From: an uncultured Paraprevotella sp.
Lineage (GTDB): Bacteria; Bacteroidota; Bacteroidia; Bacteroidales; Bacteroidaceae
DNA length: 64,000 nucleotides
Direction of reading: 5' to 3'
Assembly (NCBI GenBank): GCA_944320765.1
Contig: CALUIS010000014.1
Coordinates: forward strand, 16,439-80,438
Made by a program: the position numbers and the translations under genes. Below are positions 12,611-21,979 of the stretch, piece by piece (the first letter of the stretch is position 1; the number at the start of each line of letters is the position of its first letter). The notes beneath the pieces were generated by a model. It ran no database searches. It was given only the letters and a program-made list of their open reading frames with translations, and was not told where the DNA came from.

Positions 12611-12907
12611 ATGGCATTCTTCAAGACCCGCGAGCCGCGGAAGTTCAACCATCCTTACATGTACGTCAACGAACGGAAGGACAAGCTGAAGGCGATAGAG
12701 GAACGGGCCAAGCGGGAGCTGGGCATGTTGCCGCCCAAAGAGTTCAATCCCGAGGACATCCGGGGTACGTTTGTCAAAGGCACCAAGCATCTGCGCCGCC
12801 GGAAGGAGAGCGGGCGCAAGCCCATGAAGGCGGGCGTGGCCCTGATTATCATCGGTGCGCTGATTTTCATCTGGCATTATCTGTTGACCGGCAGTTTCCG
12901 GTTCTAA
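12611..12907 (+). CDS. Small basic protein with one C-terminal membrane helix
   Basis: 98 residues. Residues 1-72 are strongly basic and soluble-looking ('KTREPRKFNHPYMYVNERKDKL', 'HLRRRKESGRKPMK'), followed by one transmembrane helix at about 75-93 ('AGVALIIIGALIFIWHYLL'), giving a tail-anchored layout with the charged part in the cytoplasm. It starts 3 bp after the OstA-like gene and is followed 19 bp later by mutL, so it belongs to the envelope operon. No function is recognised. Confidence 0.75.
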   Translation: MAFFKTREPRKFNHPYMYVNERKDKLKAIEERAKRELGMLPPKEFNPEDIRGTFVKGTKHLRRRKESGRKPMKAGVALIIIGALIFIWHYLLTGSFRF

Positions 12908-12926
12908 GTCTTTTGTATAATAAAAC

Positions 12927-14783
12927 ATGAGCGATATCATCCATTTGCTGCCGGATTCGGTGGCAAACCAGATTGCTGCCGGCGAGGTGATCCAGCGTCC
13001 GGCCTCTGTCATCAAGGAGTTGGTGGAAAACGCAGTGGACGCCGGTGCCACGCGCATCGACGTGGTGGTGGAGGAGGCGGGAAAGACTTCCATTCAGGTG
13101 GTGGACGACGGGAAAGGCATGTCCGAGACGGATGCCCGCCTGTCGTTCGAGCGCCATGCCACATCCAAGATTCGTGAGGCGGGTGACCTTTTCGCCCTGC
13201 ACACGATGGGGTTTCGGGGCGAGGCGTTGGCTTCCATCGCCGCCGTGGCCCAGGTGGAACTGAACACCTGCCAGCCGGGGAAGGAAATCGGCACTTGCGT
13301 GCGTATCGAAGGCTCGAAAGTGTTGGGGCAGGAGCCGGTGGCTTGTCCGGCAGGCAGCAACTTCACGGTGCGTAACTTGTTCTTCAACGTGCCGGCCCGG
13401 CGCAAGTTCTTGAAGTCCAATCAGACGGAGCTGAGCAATATCTTGCAGGAGTTCGAGCGGGTGGCCTTGGTGCATGAGGGCATCGCCTTCTCGCTGGCCC
13501 ATAACGGCAGTGTCGTGCTCAGCTTGCCCAAGGCCACCCGCCGGCAGCGTATCGTCGGCATCTTCGGCAAGAAACTCAACGAGCAGCTTCTGGCCGTCGA
13601 GGTGGAGACCTCCCTGGTCCGTCTGTCCGGCTTCGTGGGCAAGCCGGAGTCGGCCCGCAAGAAGGGCTTCCACCAGTATTTCTTCGTGAACGGGCGCTAC
13701 ATGCGCCATCCTTACTTCCACAAGGCGGTGATGGAGGCGTTCGAGCAGCTGGTGCCTGCGGGGGAACAGGTGTCCTACTTCCTTTATTTCGAGGTGGACC
13801 CCGCGAACATCGATGTGAACATCCATCCGACGAAGACGGAAATCAAGTTTGAGAACGAGCTGGCCATCTGGCAGATTGTCGTGGCGGCCGTGAAGGAGTC
13901 GCTGGGGCGGTTCAATGCCGTGCCGATGATAGACTTCGACATGGAAGGCGCACCGGACATTCCGGTATTCGGCGGACCCGCCTCGCGTCCAGCCGTGGCA
14001 CCTCCCGTGGTGGAGGTTAATCCGGATTTCAATCCGTTCGCTTCTTCTCCGGCTTCCCATGGAAAGAAACCGTCGCTGAAGGGGTGGGAGACCTTGTATG
14101 ACGGCCCGGAACAGGGCGGCGGATTTCCGGCCGGTCCGGTTTGGGAAGAGACGGACGGGCGGACGGAAACGGCGGAAGAGGCTGTCGACGCATCTCCGGA
14201 CTTGCAGGAGACTTATGAGTCTTCCGCCCGCCATTACCAATACAAGAACAAGTATATCATGACGGCGGTGAAGTCGGGCCTGATGGTCATCGACCAGCAT
14301 CGCGCCCATCTCCGCATTCTCTACGACCGCTACCGGGCGCAGATGGAGCGGGGGAACGGGCAGTCGCAGGGACTGCTGTTTCCTGAGATGCTGCAGCTTC
14401 CTCCTTCCGAGGCTGTCGTGCTGGAGCATCTGTCGGACGAGCTGCACGCGTTGGGCTTCGACCTGTCCGTGTTGGGCGGCGGGAGCTTCTCCATCAACGC
14501 CATTCCGGCGGGGACGGAAAAGCTTGACCCGGTGGAGGTGGTGCGGGGCATCGTGCATTCCTCTATGGAGAAGGGATGCCGCGTGGAGGAGGACGTGCAC
14601 CATTATATCGCCTTGTCGCTGGCCCGCATCGCGGCCATCGGGCAGGGCCGTCCCTTGTCGGGCGAGGAGATGGAGGCGTTGGTGGATGACTTGCTGGCCT
14701 GTCCGAACCCCAACCAGACACCGGACGGGAAAATCATCGTGGCCATTCTGGGGCAGGACGAGCTGGACCGCCTTTTTGGATAG
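12927..14783 (+). CDS. mutL: DNA mismatch repair protein MutL
   Basis: 618 residues. The GHKL ATPase domain is clear: '[24 protein letters not shown]', 'DDGKGM', 'RHATSKI', '[15 protein letters not shown]'. The transducer domain follows to about residue 330, then a poorly conserved linker (about 340-425) and the dimerisation domain. In the C-terminal domain the place of the endonuclease motif DQHA-x2-E-x4-E reads '[14 protein letters not shown]', without either Glu, and the expected C-P-H-G-R-P motif reads 'CPNPNQTP'. The nuclease activity of MutH-less MutLs is therefore doubtful here. No mutS or mutH lies nearby. Confidence 0.96.
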   Translation: MSDIIHLLPDSVANQIAAGEVIQRPASVIKELVENAVDAGATRIDVVVEEAGKTSIQVVDDGKGMSETDARLSFERHATSKIREAGDLFALHTMGFRGEALASIAAVAQVELNTCQPGKEIGTCVRIEGSKVLGQEPVACPAGSNFTVRNLFFNVPARRKFLKSNQTELSNILQEFERVALVHEGIAFSLAHNGSVVLSLPKATRRQRIVGIFGKKLNEQLLAVEVETSLVRLSGFVGKPESARKKGFHQYFFVNGRYMRHPYFHKAVMEAFEQLVPAGEQVSYFLYFEVDPANIDVNIHPTKTEIKFENELAIWQIVVAAVKESLGRFNAVPMIDFDMEGAPDIPVFGGPASRPAVAPPVVEVNPDFNPFASSPASHGKKPSLKGWETLYDGPEQGGGFPAGPVWEETDGRTETAEEAVDASPDLQETYESSARHYQYKNKYIMTAVKSGLMVIDQHRAHLRILYDRYRAQMERGNGQSQGLLFPEMLQLPPSEAVVLEHLSDELHALGFDLSVLGGGSFSINAIPAGTEKLDPVEVVRGIVHSSMEKGCRVEEDVHHYIALSLARIAAIGQGRPLSGEEMEALVDDLLACPNPNQTPDGKIIVAILGQDELDRLFG

Positions 14784-14790
14784 GCGAGGA

Positions 14791-14822
14791 TTTGCTTCTT
14801 CAGGGCATTCTCCGTATATTTG
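14791..14822 (+). promoter_or_regulatory. trpS promoter
   Basis: TTTG (14791-14794), 20 nt, then TATATTTG (14815-14822): a full match to the Bacteroidetes -33/-7 consensus, 29 bp before the trpS ATG. Confidence 0.85.
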
Positions 14823-14848
14823 CAACCAATTTGTTATAGATAGAATAG

Positions 14849-15946
<1,098 letters not shown>

Positions 15947-16043
15947 ATCTTCGTCCGGTAGGGCGGAAAGGGAAGGCGAGGCGGAGGAGACAACGGGCAA
16001 GAGCCGTTCAGGACAGAAGGGCGTAGCGAGGTGAGATTTGCTG

Positions 16044-16988
16044 TTATTGGATTTTCTCGATTTCCTCCGCCGTCAAGCCCGTCGCTTGTGCTATCATCTC
16101 CACAGGAAGTCCCATTGACTTCAGGTTCAGGGCCACGTCTAATGCCTTTTCTTTCTGTCCTTCTGCACGTCCTTCTGCACGTCCCTCTGCACGTCCCTCT
16201 GCACGTCCTTCTGCACGTCCTTCTGCACGTCCTTCTGCACGTCCCTCATCAAGTCCTTCTTGCTTGGCTGTATTCAGCACGTCATTCTGTATCATGATGG
16301 CATTAACATGCTCATCGTAGGCATGACGCTCTTCTTGTGACATATCATAATAGCGCAGTTTCTCACGCGCCTCTGGCAGGCCGGGAGCCTTTGTGTCCGG
16401 ATTGATAACGCCGGTCTTAAGATACTGTATCCATTCCTCTAATGGGGTCTTGGCCACTTGGTTGAACTCGTTCACACGTATCAGGTAGTATTCGGGGAAG
16501 ATTTCGCCAGGAAGCTTCTGCACGATTACGCCCTCCTCCTTTGCCGTGACCAGAAGCTCGTCGTTCGTATGCACTCCCACAAAACGGTTAGTGCCATGAT
16601 ACAAGTAGTCGCTCCCTTTCCCTAAGTCGAAATAAAGGATGCTGATGGAATACACTTTCTTCACTTCCTTGTAGGTCTCGCCCAGCGAGATGTGTTCCGT
16701 GATGGCCTTGGCCGTGCCATAAAGGATGCGCTCCAGATAGTAAAGCTCACGCGTGTTCTGCACCTCCACTATGATGATTTCACCCTTGCTGTTCTTCGCC
16801 TTGATGTCAACCCGGTTGAACTTGTCGTCCTCGCGCTGCTGGTTTCCCTCGCTCTCCAGAATCTCCACTATCTTGGTCTGGTCGTTGAACAGCACGGTTA
16901 GCAGCCCTTCCAACACGCTGAAGTTCGCCTTGTCTCGCAACAAGCGTTTTATCGCCCAGTCGAAACGGATATATGTATTTCTTTCCAT
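16044..16988 (-). CDS. Rpn-family recombination-promoting nuclease / putative transposase (PDDEXK_2)
   Basis: 314 residues on the minus strand, starting at 'MERNTYIRFDWAIKRLLRDK'. An in-frame extension upstream overlaps the -7 box and was rejected. The PD-(D/E)XK nuclease core is visible: 'FNRVDIKAKNSKGEIIIVEVQNT' gives the D...ExQ catalytic pattern, after 'LLTVLFND'. Rpn proteins are DNA nucleases related to transposases, and copies are scattered in Bacteroidales genomes. Near the C-terminus seven GRAE tetrapeptides encoded by a 12-bp tandem repeat form an elongated charged helix before the final 'GLTAEEIEKIQ'. No IS ends were found, so its own mobility is not shown. Confidence 0.9.
   Translation of the reverse strand: MERNTYIRFDWAIKRLLRDKANFSVLEGLLTVLFNDQTKIVEILESEGNQQREDDKFNRVDIKAKNSKGEIIIVEVQNTRELYYLERILYGTAKAITEHISLGETYKEVKKVYSISILYFDLGKGSDYLYHGTNRFVGVHTNDELLVTAKEEGVIVQKLPGEIFPEYYLIRVNEFNQVAKTPLEEWIQYLKTGVINPDTKAPGLPEAREKLRYYDMSQEERHAYDEHVNAIMIQNDVLNTAKQEGLDEGRAEGRAEGRAEGRAEGRAEGRAEGRAEGQKEKALDVALNLKSMGLPVEMIAQATGLTAEEIEKIQ
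16159..16242 (-). repeat. Seven-copy 12-bp tandem repeat encoding (GRAE)7
   Basis: Plus-strand units read CC(T/C)TCTGCACGT, repeated seven times, with a decayed eighth unit at 16243-16254. Units 3 and 4 share the C variant and the rest the T variant. Copy-number change by replication slippage would keep the reading frame and only alter the length of the helical spacer. Confidence 0.93.
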
Positions 16989-17024
16989 AACGCAAAAATT
17001 AGGTTTAGACGTTTCCCTATATTG

Positions 17025-17032
17025 CAAAGTAA
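17025..17032 (-). promoter_or_regulatory. -7 box for the Rpn-family gene
   Basis: On the minus strand this reads TTACTTTG, one mismatch to TAnnTTTG, 36 bp ahead of the ATG at 16988. There is no clear -33 TTTG at the right distance. Confidence 0.45.
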
Positions 17033-17136
17033 CCATTTTATTCCGAAATAAGCAACATGTAAGGCAAAAACACGGCATATTCTTTTTTTCATTGGGTTCT
17101 TCGATCTGGCGTTTGTCACATTAATGTCCTTAAAGC

Positions 17137-17183
17137 CTGACACCCCATGAGAACAGGCTCCAGCTATTCTCATGGGGTGTCAG
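17137..17183. repeat. Perfect 17-bp inverted repeat, possible terminator
   Basis: Arms 17137-17153 and 17167-17183 are exact reverse complements, with a 13-nt loop. They lie between the 5' end of the Rpn gene and the 3' end of the fimbrillin remnant. A short CTTTT follows on the plus strand; on the minus strand the downstream sequence is only weakly T-rich (CTTTAA). It could be a terminator for the remnant or the scar of an insertion. Confidence 0.6.
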
Positions 17184-17231
17184 ACTTTTCTGTATTAGGA
17201 ATAACTCTTTATCTCTGTAAGAAGTCCTGTT

Positions 17232-17894
17232 TTACTGGTTACTTACGAGACGGACCGGATAAACTTCTTTCCAATATGCGGCAGTGGTGTAGGTTCTTGT
17301 ACAGGATATGTTTGCTATATCAACTCTATAGTAGTCAAATGTACTGCCGCTTCGGGCATATGTCCAGTAATATCGGTTGCTGAATAAGACAGAGTTTTCG
17401 CTTGCTTCTTTGTTTGTGGCACGGTAGCAAGTTCTTCCGTTTATTTCTTCTTCTGTCCATGTGCAGCCGGAGAGTATGGCTTGCCAGTCGCTTACTGTAG
17501 GGCATCGCCAGTTGTTGCCCCATTCGGCGGCATAATTTTGTGTGCGGGTGCCTTCTGCACTATATTTGAGTCCCATATCACAAGGGGATACAGCACCGAA
17601 GTCATGACTGGCCCATTTGTAGCTTGAGCCTAAATCCACTGCTTCCGCGATGTCATTGCCTATAGCCGGCGTTTCTGTCGGGCTGTCCCAATCCACGACT
17701 GACGGTGAGACGTTAATCATTTCTATGTCCGGTTCGATATTGATAACATAGTTGTAGGCCTTGTTGACTTCCCAGGTGTTGGGCAAGTAAATCTCTTCCG
17801 TGACTTCCTTTTCCGTTCCGTCCGGCAGGGAATAGCTGTATGAGACGTTGAGTGAAGTGTGGTAGGCTGTGATATCCTGTGGAATCATGAACAT
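17232..17894 (-). pseudogene. 5'-truncated fimbrillin-like protein with FISUMP-type C-terminal domain
   Basis: 220 residues remain. The first part 'MFMIPQDITAYHTSLNVSYSYSLPDGTEKEV' and 'PNTWEVNKAYNYVINI' looks like the last third of a fimbrillin-family (FimA/Mfa-like) protein. In that family 'MlmIPQ...' is internal, preceded by some 200 residues plus a lipoprotein signal. The coding pattern continues upstream of the apparent start ('ITTTAETVAT') until a stop at 17925-17927, after which no matching sequence is seen. The second half ('VDLGSSYKWASHDFGAVSPC', 'WRCPTVSDWQAILSGCTW', 'YYWTYARSGSTFDYYRV') matches the FISUMP/DUF1566-like domain of Bacteroidetes surface proteins. No signal peptide remains. 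I read it as a decayed remnant; a short secondary start is possible. Confidence 0.65.
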
Positions 17895-17924
17895 CGTGGC
17901 TACGGTTTCAGCCGTGGTGGTGAT

Positions 17925-18756
17925 TTATAAAAGACAACAATGCAAGACAAAACGGACAACAACGTTCCTAAACGAATGCTTATTCCCAAGCACATACGGG
18001 AACTATTCCTCTCTCGCCAAGAGAGGGATTTTTTTATGCGTGGAGAAGCATGTCGCATGATGCCATGAAACGGGCTTTGTGGAAATTCCATGGGGAATCA
18101 TAGTCGCGCCGGTGTCGGTATGTCGCTAAATCTTGGGTTTTCCTGCCAAAATGGAAGGTTTTCCGCCCCGGTCGGCATCCGTGCGGCGGGAAGGCAGGGT
18201 GGAAATAGACCCCGAAGTGTTAAAAAACGGGCGGGAGAACTGTCCGTATGGAGCATTTCTCCGCCGTGGCGGGCGTTTTCGTGCGGCAAAAACGGAATTT
18301 CTTTGCTGAAAGAAATTTCTTTCTTGCCGCAAAGACGCAAATTTCTTGCCGCAAAGAAATTTCCGGGAGCGTGGGAAGCGGGAAAAAGCGGGGCTTCGGA
18401 CGGCTTTTTCCTTCTGGTTGGAGGCCGTCCGCGTGCAAAAACCGTCTGTCTTTTTGCGGGCTTTCTTCCCCGTCCGGCTGACGCGGGGGCGGCGCCCGTC
18501 CGCATGGCGTCCCGTGGCGGGCGGCAAAGTGTCACTGAAAACAGGCTTCCGCCTTTCATCCTGCATTCCCGAAGGTCCGCGAGGTTCGCGTGCTTCCTTC
18601 CGTCGCCGCCCTTGCTCCCGTTTGCGCGATTCTCGCGGTGTCGGTTTTGACGTTTTGACAAAATGACATTTTGGATTCTTCGTCGCCCGCCGGGCGTTTT
18701 GGGCGGATTCCGGAAGGCGGATTTCCACAAATTTGGAGAAAAAACGGGCGGAAAGT
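17925..18756. other. Non-coding stretch with hairpins and repeats
   Basis: No convincing gene in about 830 bp; the long open frames on both strands have unnatural compositions (Arg/Pro/Ser-rich) and overlap each other. It holds a terminator-like hairpin at 18008-18035 (CCTCTCT, 5-nt loop, AGAGAGG, then a T run on the plus strand) and two 9-bp AT-rich hairpins at 18296-18317 and 18339-18362. The unit TTCTTGCCGCAAAG occurs at 18321-18334 and, less its first T, near 18344-18356. It separates the decayed fimbrillin from the tRNA genes and looks like an erosion zone. Confidence 0.6.
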
Positions 18757-18787
18757 TTTGCCGGATGGAAAAAAAGACGTACCTTTG
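18757..18787 (+). promoter_or_regulatory. tRNA-Val operon promoter
   Basis: TTTG (18757-18760), 19 nt, TACCTTTG (18780-18787): full consensus, 25 bp before the first tRNA. Confidence 0.85.
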
Positions 18788-18811
18788 CATCGCTTTTGAA
18801 ACGGAAGGCAC

Positions 18812-18886
18812 GGGCGCTTAGCTCAGCTGGTTCAGAGCGTCTGCCTTACAAGCAGAGGGTCGGGGGTTCGAATCCCTCAGCGCCCA
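18812..18886 (+). tRNA. tRNA-Val (anticodon UAC), copy 1
   Basis: 75 nt that folds as a cloverleaf: acceptor GGGCGCT with AGCGCCC, D-arm GCTC...GAGC, anticodon stem TCTGC/GCAGA with loop CTTACAA (anticodon TAC at 18847-18849), T-arm with GGTTCGAAT. The discriminator is A and CCA is not encoded. Confidence 0.97.
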
Positions 18887-18924
18887 CACCAAACGAAACG
18901 GCCTTCCCGCGTTTCAAGCAACCC

Positions 18925-18999
18925 GGACGCTTAGCTCAGCTGGTTCAGAGCGTCTGCCTTACAAGCAGAGGGTCGGGGGTTCGAATCCCTCAGCGTCCA
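18925..18999 (+). tRNA. tRNA-Val (anticodon UAC), copy 2
   Basis: Differs from copy 1 only at the third acceptor pair: GGACGCT with AGCGTCC, i.e. A-T instead of G-C, a compensated change that keeps the stem. Body, anticodon and T-loop are the same. It lies 38 bp after copy 1 on the same transcript. Confidence 0.97.
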
Positions 19000-19005
19000 C
19001 GGAAA

Positions 19006-19029
19006 GGAGACACCGCGCGGTGTCTTTTC
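19006..19029 (+). terminator. Terminator after the tRNA-Val pair
   Basis: GACACC-GCGC-GGTGTC hairpin (19009-19024) followed by TTTTCTTG. Confidence 0.8.
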
Positions 19030-19105
19030 TTGTATTGCCCGGAGCCATTCTTTGTTTTTAAGATAACTTTTCCTTGTTTTACATGGGCGAATCAATAAAA
19101 TAGAC

Positions 19106-19113
19106 TAATTTTG
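19106..19113 (+). promoter_or_regulatory. purB promoter, -7 box
   Basis: TAATTTTG matches TAnnTTTG exactly, 26 bp ahead of the purB ATG. No good -33 box is visible. Confidence 0.6.
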
Positions 19114-19139
19114 CAGCACAAATAATACGTATTACTTTT

Positions 19140-20486
19140 ATGGAACTGGATTTGCTGACCGCCATCTCTCCGATAGACGGTCGTTACAGGGGGAAGACGG
19201 AAGCCTTGGCGGCTTACTTCTCCGAATACGCGTTGATTCGTTACCGGGTGCGCGTCGAGATTGAGTATTTCATCACGTTGTGCGAGCTGCCTTTGCCGCA
19301 GCTGGCGTCTTTCAGCCATGACTTGTTCCCGCGCCTGCGCGACATCTACCGCAACTTCTCGGAGGCGGACGCCCGGCGGGTGAAGGAGATTGAGGGCGTG
19401 ACGAACCATGACGTGAAGGCCGTGGAATACTTCATCAAGGAGCAGTTCGACCAGATCGGCGGGCTGGACGCCTACAAGGAGTTCATCCACTTCGGCCTGA
19501 CGTCCCAGGACATCAACAACACCTCGGTGCCGCTTTCCATCAAGGATGCCTTGGCGGAATGTTATTATCCCCAGCTGGAGGAGCTGATCGCCCAGCTGCG
19601 TGCGTATGCGGAAGAATGGCGGAACGTGCCCATGCTGGCCAAGACGCACGGGCAGCCGGCGTCGCCCACCCGTCTGGGCAAGGAGGTGATGGTGTTCGTC
19701 TACCGGCTGGAACGCCAGCTCGCCATGCTGAAGGCTTGCCCGGTTACAGCCAAGTTCGGCGGGGCCACGGGCAACTACAACGCCCATCACGTGGCCTACC
19801 CCCACTTTGACTGGAAGGCGTTCGGCGACCGTTTCGTGTCGGAGAAGCTGGGGCTGGAACGCGAGGAGTACACCACCCAAATCTCCAATTACGACAACTT
19901 GGGGGCCGTGTTCGACGCGATGAAGCGCATCAACACCATCCTGATAGACCTGGACCGCGACTTCTGGCAATACGTGTCCATGGAATATTTCAAGCAGAAA
20001 ATCAAGGCCGGCGAGGTCGGCTCGAGCGCGATGCCGCATAAGGTGAACCCGATAGACTTCGAGAACTCGGAGGGCAACTTGGGTATGGCCAACGCCATCC
20101 TGGCCCATCTGAGCCAGAAGCTGCCCGTGTCGCGCCTGCAGCGCGACCTGACCGACTCCACGGTGCTGCGCAACGTGGGCGTGCCGATGGGGCATATGGT
20201 CATCGCCATCCAAAGCACGCTGAAGGGCCTGCGCAAGCTGTTGCTGAACCGCGACGCCATCAACGCCGACCTGGACAATTGCTGGGCCGTGGTGGCCGAG
20301 GCCATCCAGACCATCTTGCGCCGCGAGGCCTATCCGCATCCCTACGAGGCGTTGAAGGCCCTGACGCGTACGAACCAGGCCATTACGGAAGGGGCTATCA
20401 AGGATTTCATCGAAGGGCTGGACGTGAGCGAGGCCGTAAAGGCGGAACTCCGTGCCATCACCCCTCATTCTTATACAGGCATTTAA
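19140..20486 (+). CDS. purB: Adenylosuccinate lyase
   Basis: Cleaves SAICAR and adenylosuccinate, releasing fumarate, in purine synthesis. 448 residues, normal for the family. The fumarase/aspartase superfamily signature is 'GSSAMPHKVNP' (about residue 290), and 'KTHGQPASPTRLGKE' is the conserved substrate-binding region. It has its own promoter and is not linked here to other purine genes except guaB 12 kb away. Confidence 0.97.
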   Translation: MELDLLTAISPIDGRYRGKTEALAAYFSEYALIRYRVRVEIEYFITLCELPLPQLASFSHDLFPRLRDIYRNFSEADARRVKEIEGVTNHDVKAVEYFIKEQFDQIGGLDAYKEFIHFGLTSQDINNTSVPLSIKDALAECYYPQLEELIAQLRAYAEEWRNVPMLAKTHGQPASPTRLGKEVMVFVYRLERQLAMLKACPVTAKFGGATGNYNAHHVAYPHFDWKAFGDRFVSEKLGLEREEYTTQISNYDNLGAVFDAMKRINTILIDLDRDFWQYVSMEYFKQKIKAGEVGSSAMPHKVNPIDFENSEGNLGMANAILAHLSQKLPVSRLQRDLTDSTVLRNVGVPMGHMVIAIQSTLKGLRKLLLNRDAINADLDNCWAVVAEAIQTILRREAYPHPYEALKALTRTNQAITEGAIKDFIEGLDVSEAVKAELRAITPHSYTGI

Positions 20487-20581
20487 AAATAGGATGATAC
20501 AAGACGGAGGCACGGAATGGCCGCGAGGCCCGGCGTGTCTCTTTGGACAGTTAACTCAATTATAAAAAAAGGAAAAACAGT

Positions 20582-21958
20582 ATGGAAGACGAAAAGTGGC
20601 AGGATAATTCCGTATCCGACGAGGCCGGGCGTAGCCGTGAGGGCTACAAGGCCAATGACAGTGAGAATGAAGGCCAAAGTGCGAACCGTCCCGTGCGGGC
20701 CGGACGCGTGATGAGGCCCCGCATCCAGCGGGCAGAACGGGCTTATACGGCCAATGGGGCCGAAGGCACGCAGGAAAGGCGTCCTTACAGGCCGTCATAC
20801 AACCGTGAGGAACGCAGTTTCGGAGGAGAGCAGCGGCCTTACCGCGGCTACCAGCCCCGGGCGGACTATAACCGCGAGGGCGGGTATGGGCGTGAAGGCG
20901 GCTATAACCGCGAGGGCGGAAATTATCGCCCGAACAACGGCGGCTATAACCGTGCGGGGGGCTACAACCGCGAGGGTGGTTACAACCGCGAGGGTGGAAG
21001 CTATCGCGAGGGTGGAAGCTATCGCCCGAACAGCGGCGGCTATAACCGCATGGGCGGTTATAGCCGTGAGGGAGGCCACTATCAGGGAAATGCCGGAGGA
21101 TACCGCCGTCCGCAGGGGGGCGGCTACGGGAACAACCGCTACGGCGCACGCCCGCAGCACCGTACCGGCAACTACGACCCCAACGCCAAGTACAGCATGA
21201 AGAAGCAGATTGAGTACAAGGAACTCAATGTGGACCCGGACGCGCCGATCCGCCTGAACAAGTTCCTGGCCAACGCCGGAATCTGCTCCCGCCGCGAGGC
21301 CGACAGCTTCATCACGGCCGGCGTGGTGAGCGTGAACGGGGAAGTGGTCAAGGAGTTGGGCACGAAAGTGAAACGTACGGACGAGGTGAAGTTCCACGAC
21401 CAGCCGGTGAGCATCGAGCGCAAGGTCTACGTGTTGCTGAACAAGCCGAAGGACTATGTGACGACGAGCGATGACCCGCAGAACCGCAAGACGGTGATGG
21501 ACCTGGTGAAGAACGCCTGCCGCGAGCGCATCTACCCGGTGGGACGGCTCGACCGCAACACCACGGGCGTGCTGCTGTTCACCAACGACGGTGAGCTGGC
21601 TTCCAAACTGACCCATCCCAAATACCTGAAGAAGAAGATATACCACGTGACGACCGACCGTAACGTGTCGGCGGGCGACCTGCAGCGGATTGCGGAAGGC
21701 ATCACGCTGGAAGACGGGGAAATCAAGGCCGATGCCGTGGAGTATGCCAGCCCCACGGACAAGAAGCAGGTCGGCATCGAGATCCATTCGGGGAAGAACC
21801 GCATCGTGCGCCGCATCTTCGAGGCTTTGGGCTACCGGGTGGTGAAGCTCGACCGCGTGCTTTTTGCCGGGCTGACGAAAAAGAATGTCCGCCGGGGAGA
21901 CTGGCGTTTCCTGACGGAAAGGGAGGTCAACATGCTGCGCATGGGGGCGTTTGAATAA
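20582..21958 (+). CDS. rluB: RsuA/RluB-family 23S rRNA pseudouridine synthase with a long RG/NREGGY-repeat N-terminus
   Basis: 458 residues. The catalytic part is ordinary: an S4 RNA-binding domain at about 220-270 ('IRLNKFLANAGICSRREADSFI'), then the synthase domain with 'YPVGRLDRNTTGVLLFTNDGEL' containing the catalytic Asp in 'GRLDRNTTG'. Residues 1-200 are instead a disordered, Arg/Gly/Tyr/Asn-rich tail in which 'GGYNREGGY' variants recur from about residue 95 to 165. This RGG-like tail probably binds RNA or ribosomes. RluB modifies U2605 of 23S rRNA in E. coli; the exact target here is inference. It starts 95 bp after purB. Confidence 0.92.
   Translation: MEDEKWQDNSVSDEAGRSREGYKANDSENEGQSANRPVRAGRVMRPRIQRAERAYTANGAEGTQERRPYRPSYNREERSFGGEQRPYRGYQPRADYNREGGYGREGGYNREGGNYRPNNGGYNRAGGYNREGGYNREGGSYREGGSYRPNSGGYNRMGGYSREGGHYQGNAGGYRRPQGGGYGNNRYGARPQHRTGNYDPNAKYSMKKQIEYKELNVDPDAPIRLNKFLANAGICSRREADSFITAGVVSVNGEVVKELGTKVKRTDEVKFHDQPVSIERKVYVLLNKPKDYVTTSDDPQNRKTVMDLVKNACRERIYPVGRLDRNTTGVLLFTNDGELASKLTHPKYLKKKIYHVTTDRNVSAGDLQRIAEGITLEDGEIKADAVEYASPTDKKQVGIEIHSGKNRIVRRIFEALGYRVVKLDRVLFAGLTKKNVRRGDWRFLTEREVNMLRMGAFE
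20860..21085 (+). repeat. Imperfect short tandem repeats encoding NREGGY-type units
   Basis: Recurring units such as TATAACCGCGAGGGCGG / TACAACCGCGAGGGTGG encode (G/S)(Y)NREGG. They are phased with the reading frame, so unit gain or loss changes only the tail length of the pseudouridine synthase. Confidence 0.85.
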
Positions 21959-21979
21959 GGATATTAAAACAAAGAAAAG

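Noticed and set aside
16159..16242. CRISPR array
   Set aside because: The 12-bp units are directly contiguous without spacers and encode an in-frame tetrapeptide.
17137..17183. Terminal inverted repeat of an insertion sequence around the Rpn gene
   Set aside because: Both arms are on the same side of the gene, 13 nt apart, and no matching copy or target duplication is seen at the other end near 16000.
18090..18811. Long open frames on both strands (186 aa plus, 237 and 200 aa minus)
   Set aside because: They overlap each other, have Arg/Pro/Ser-rich composition without domains or ribosome-binding sites, and arise because GC-rich DNA has few stop codons. The minus frames also run up to the tRNA promoter.
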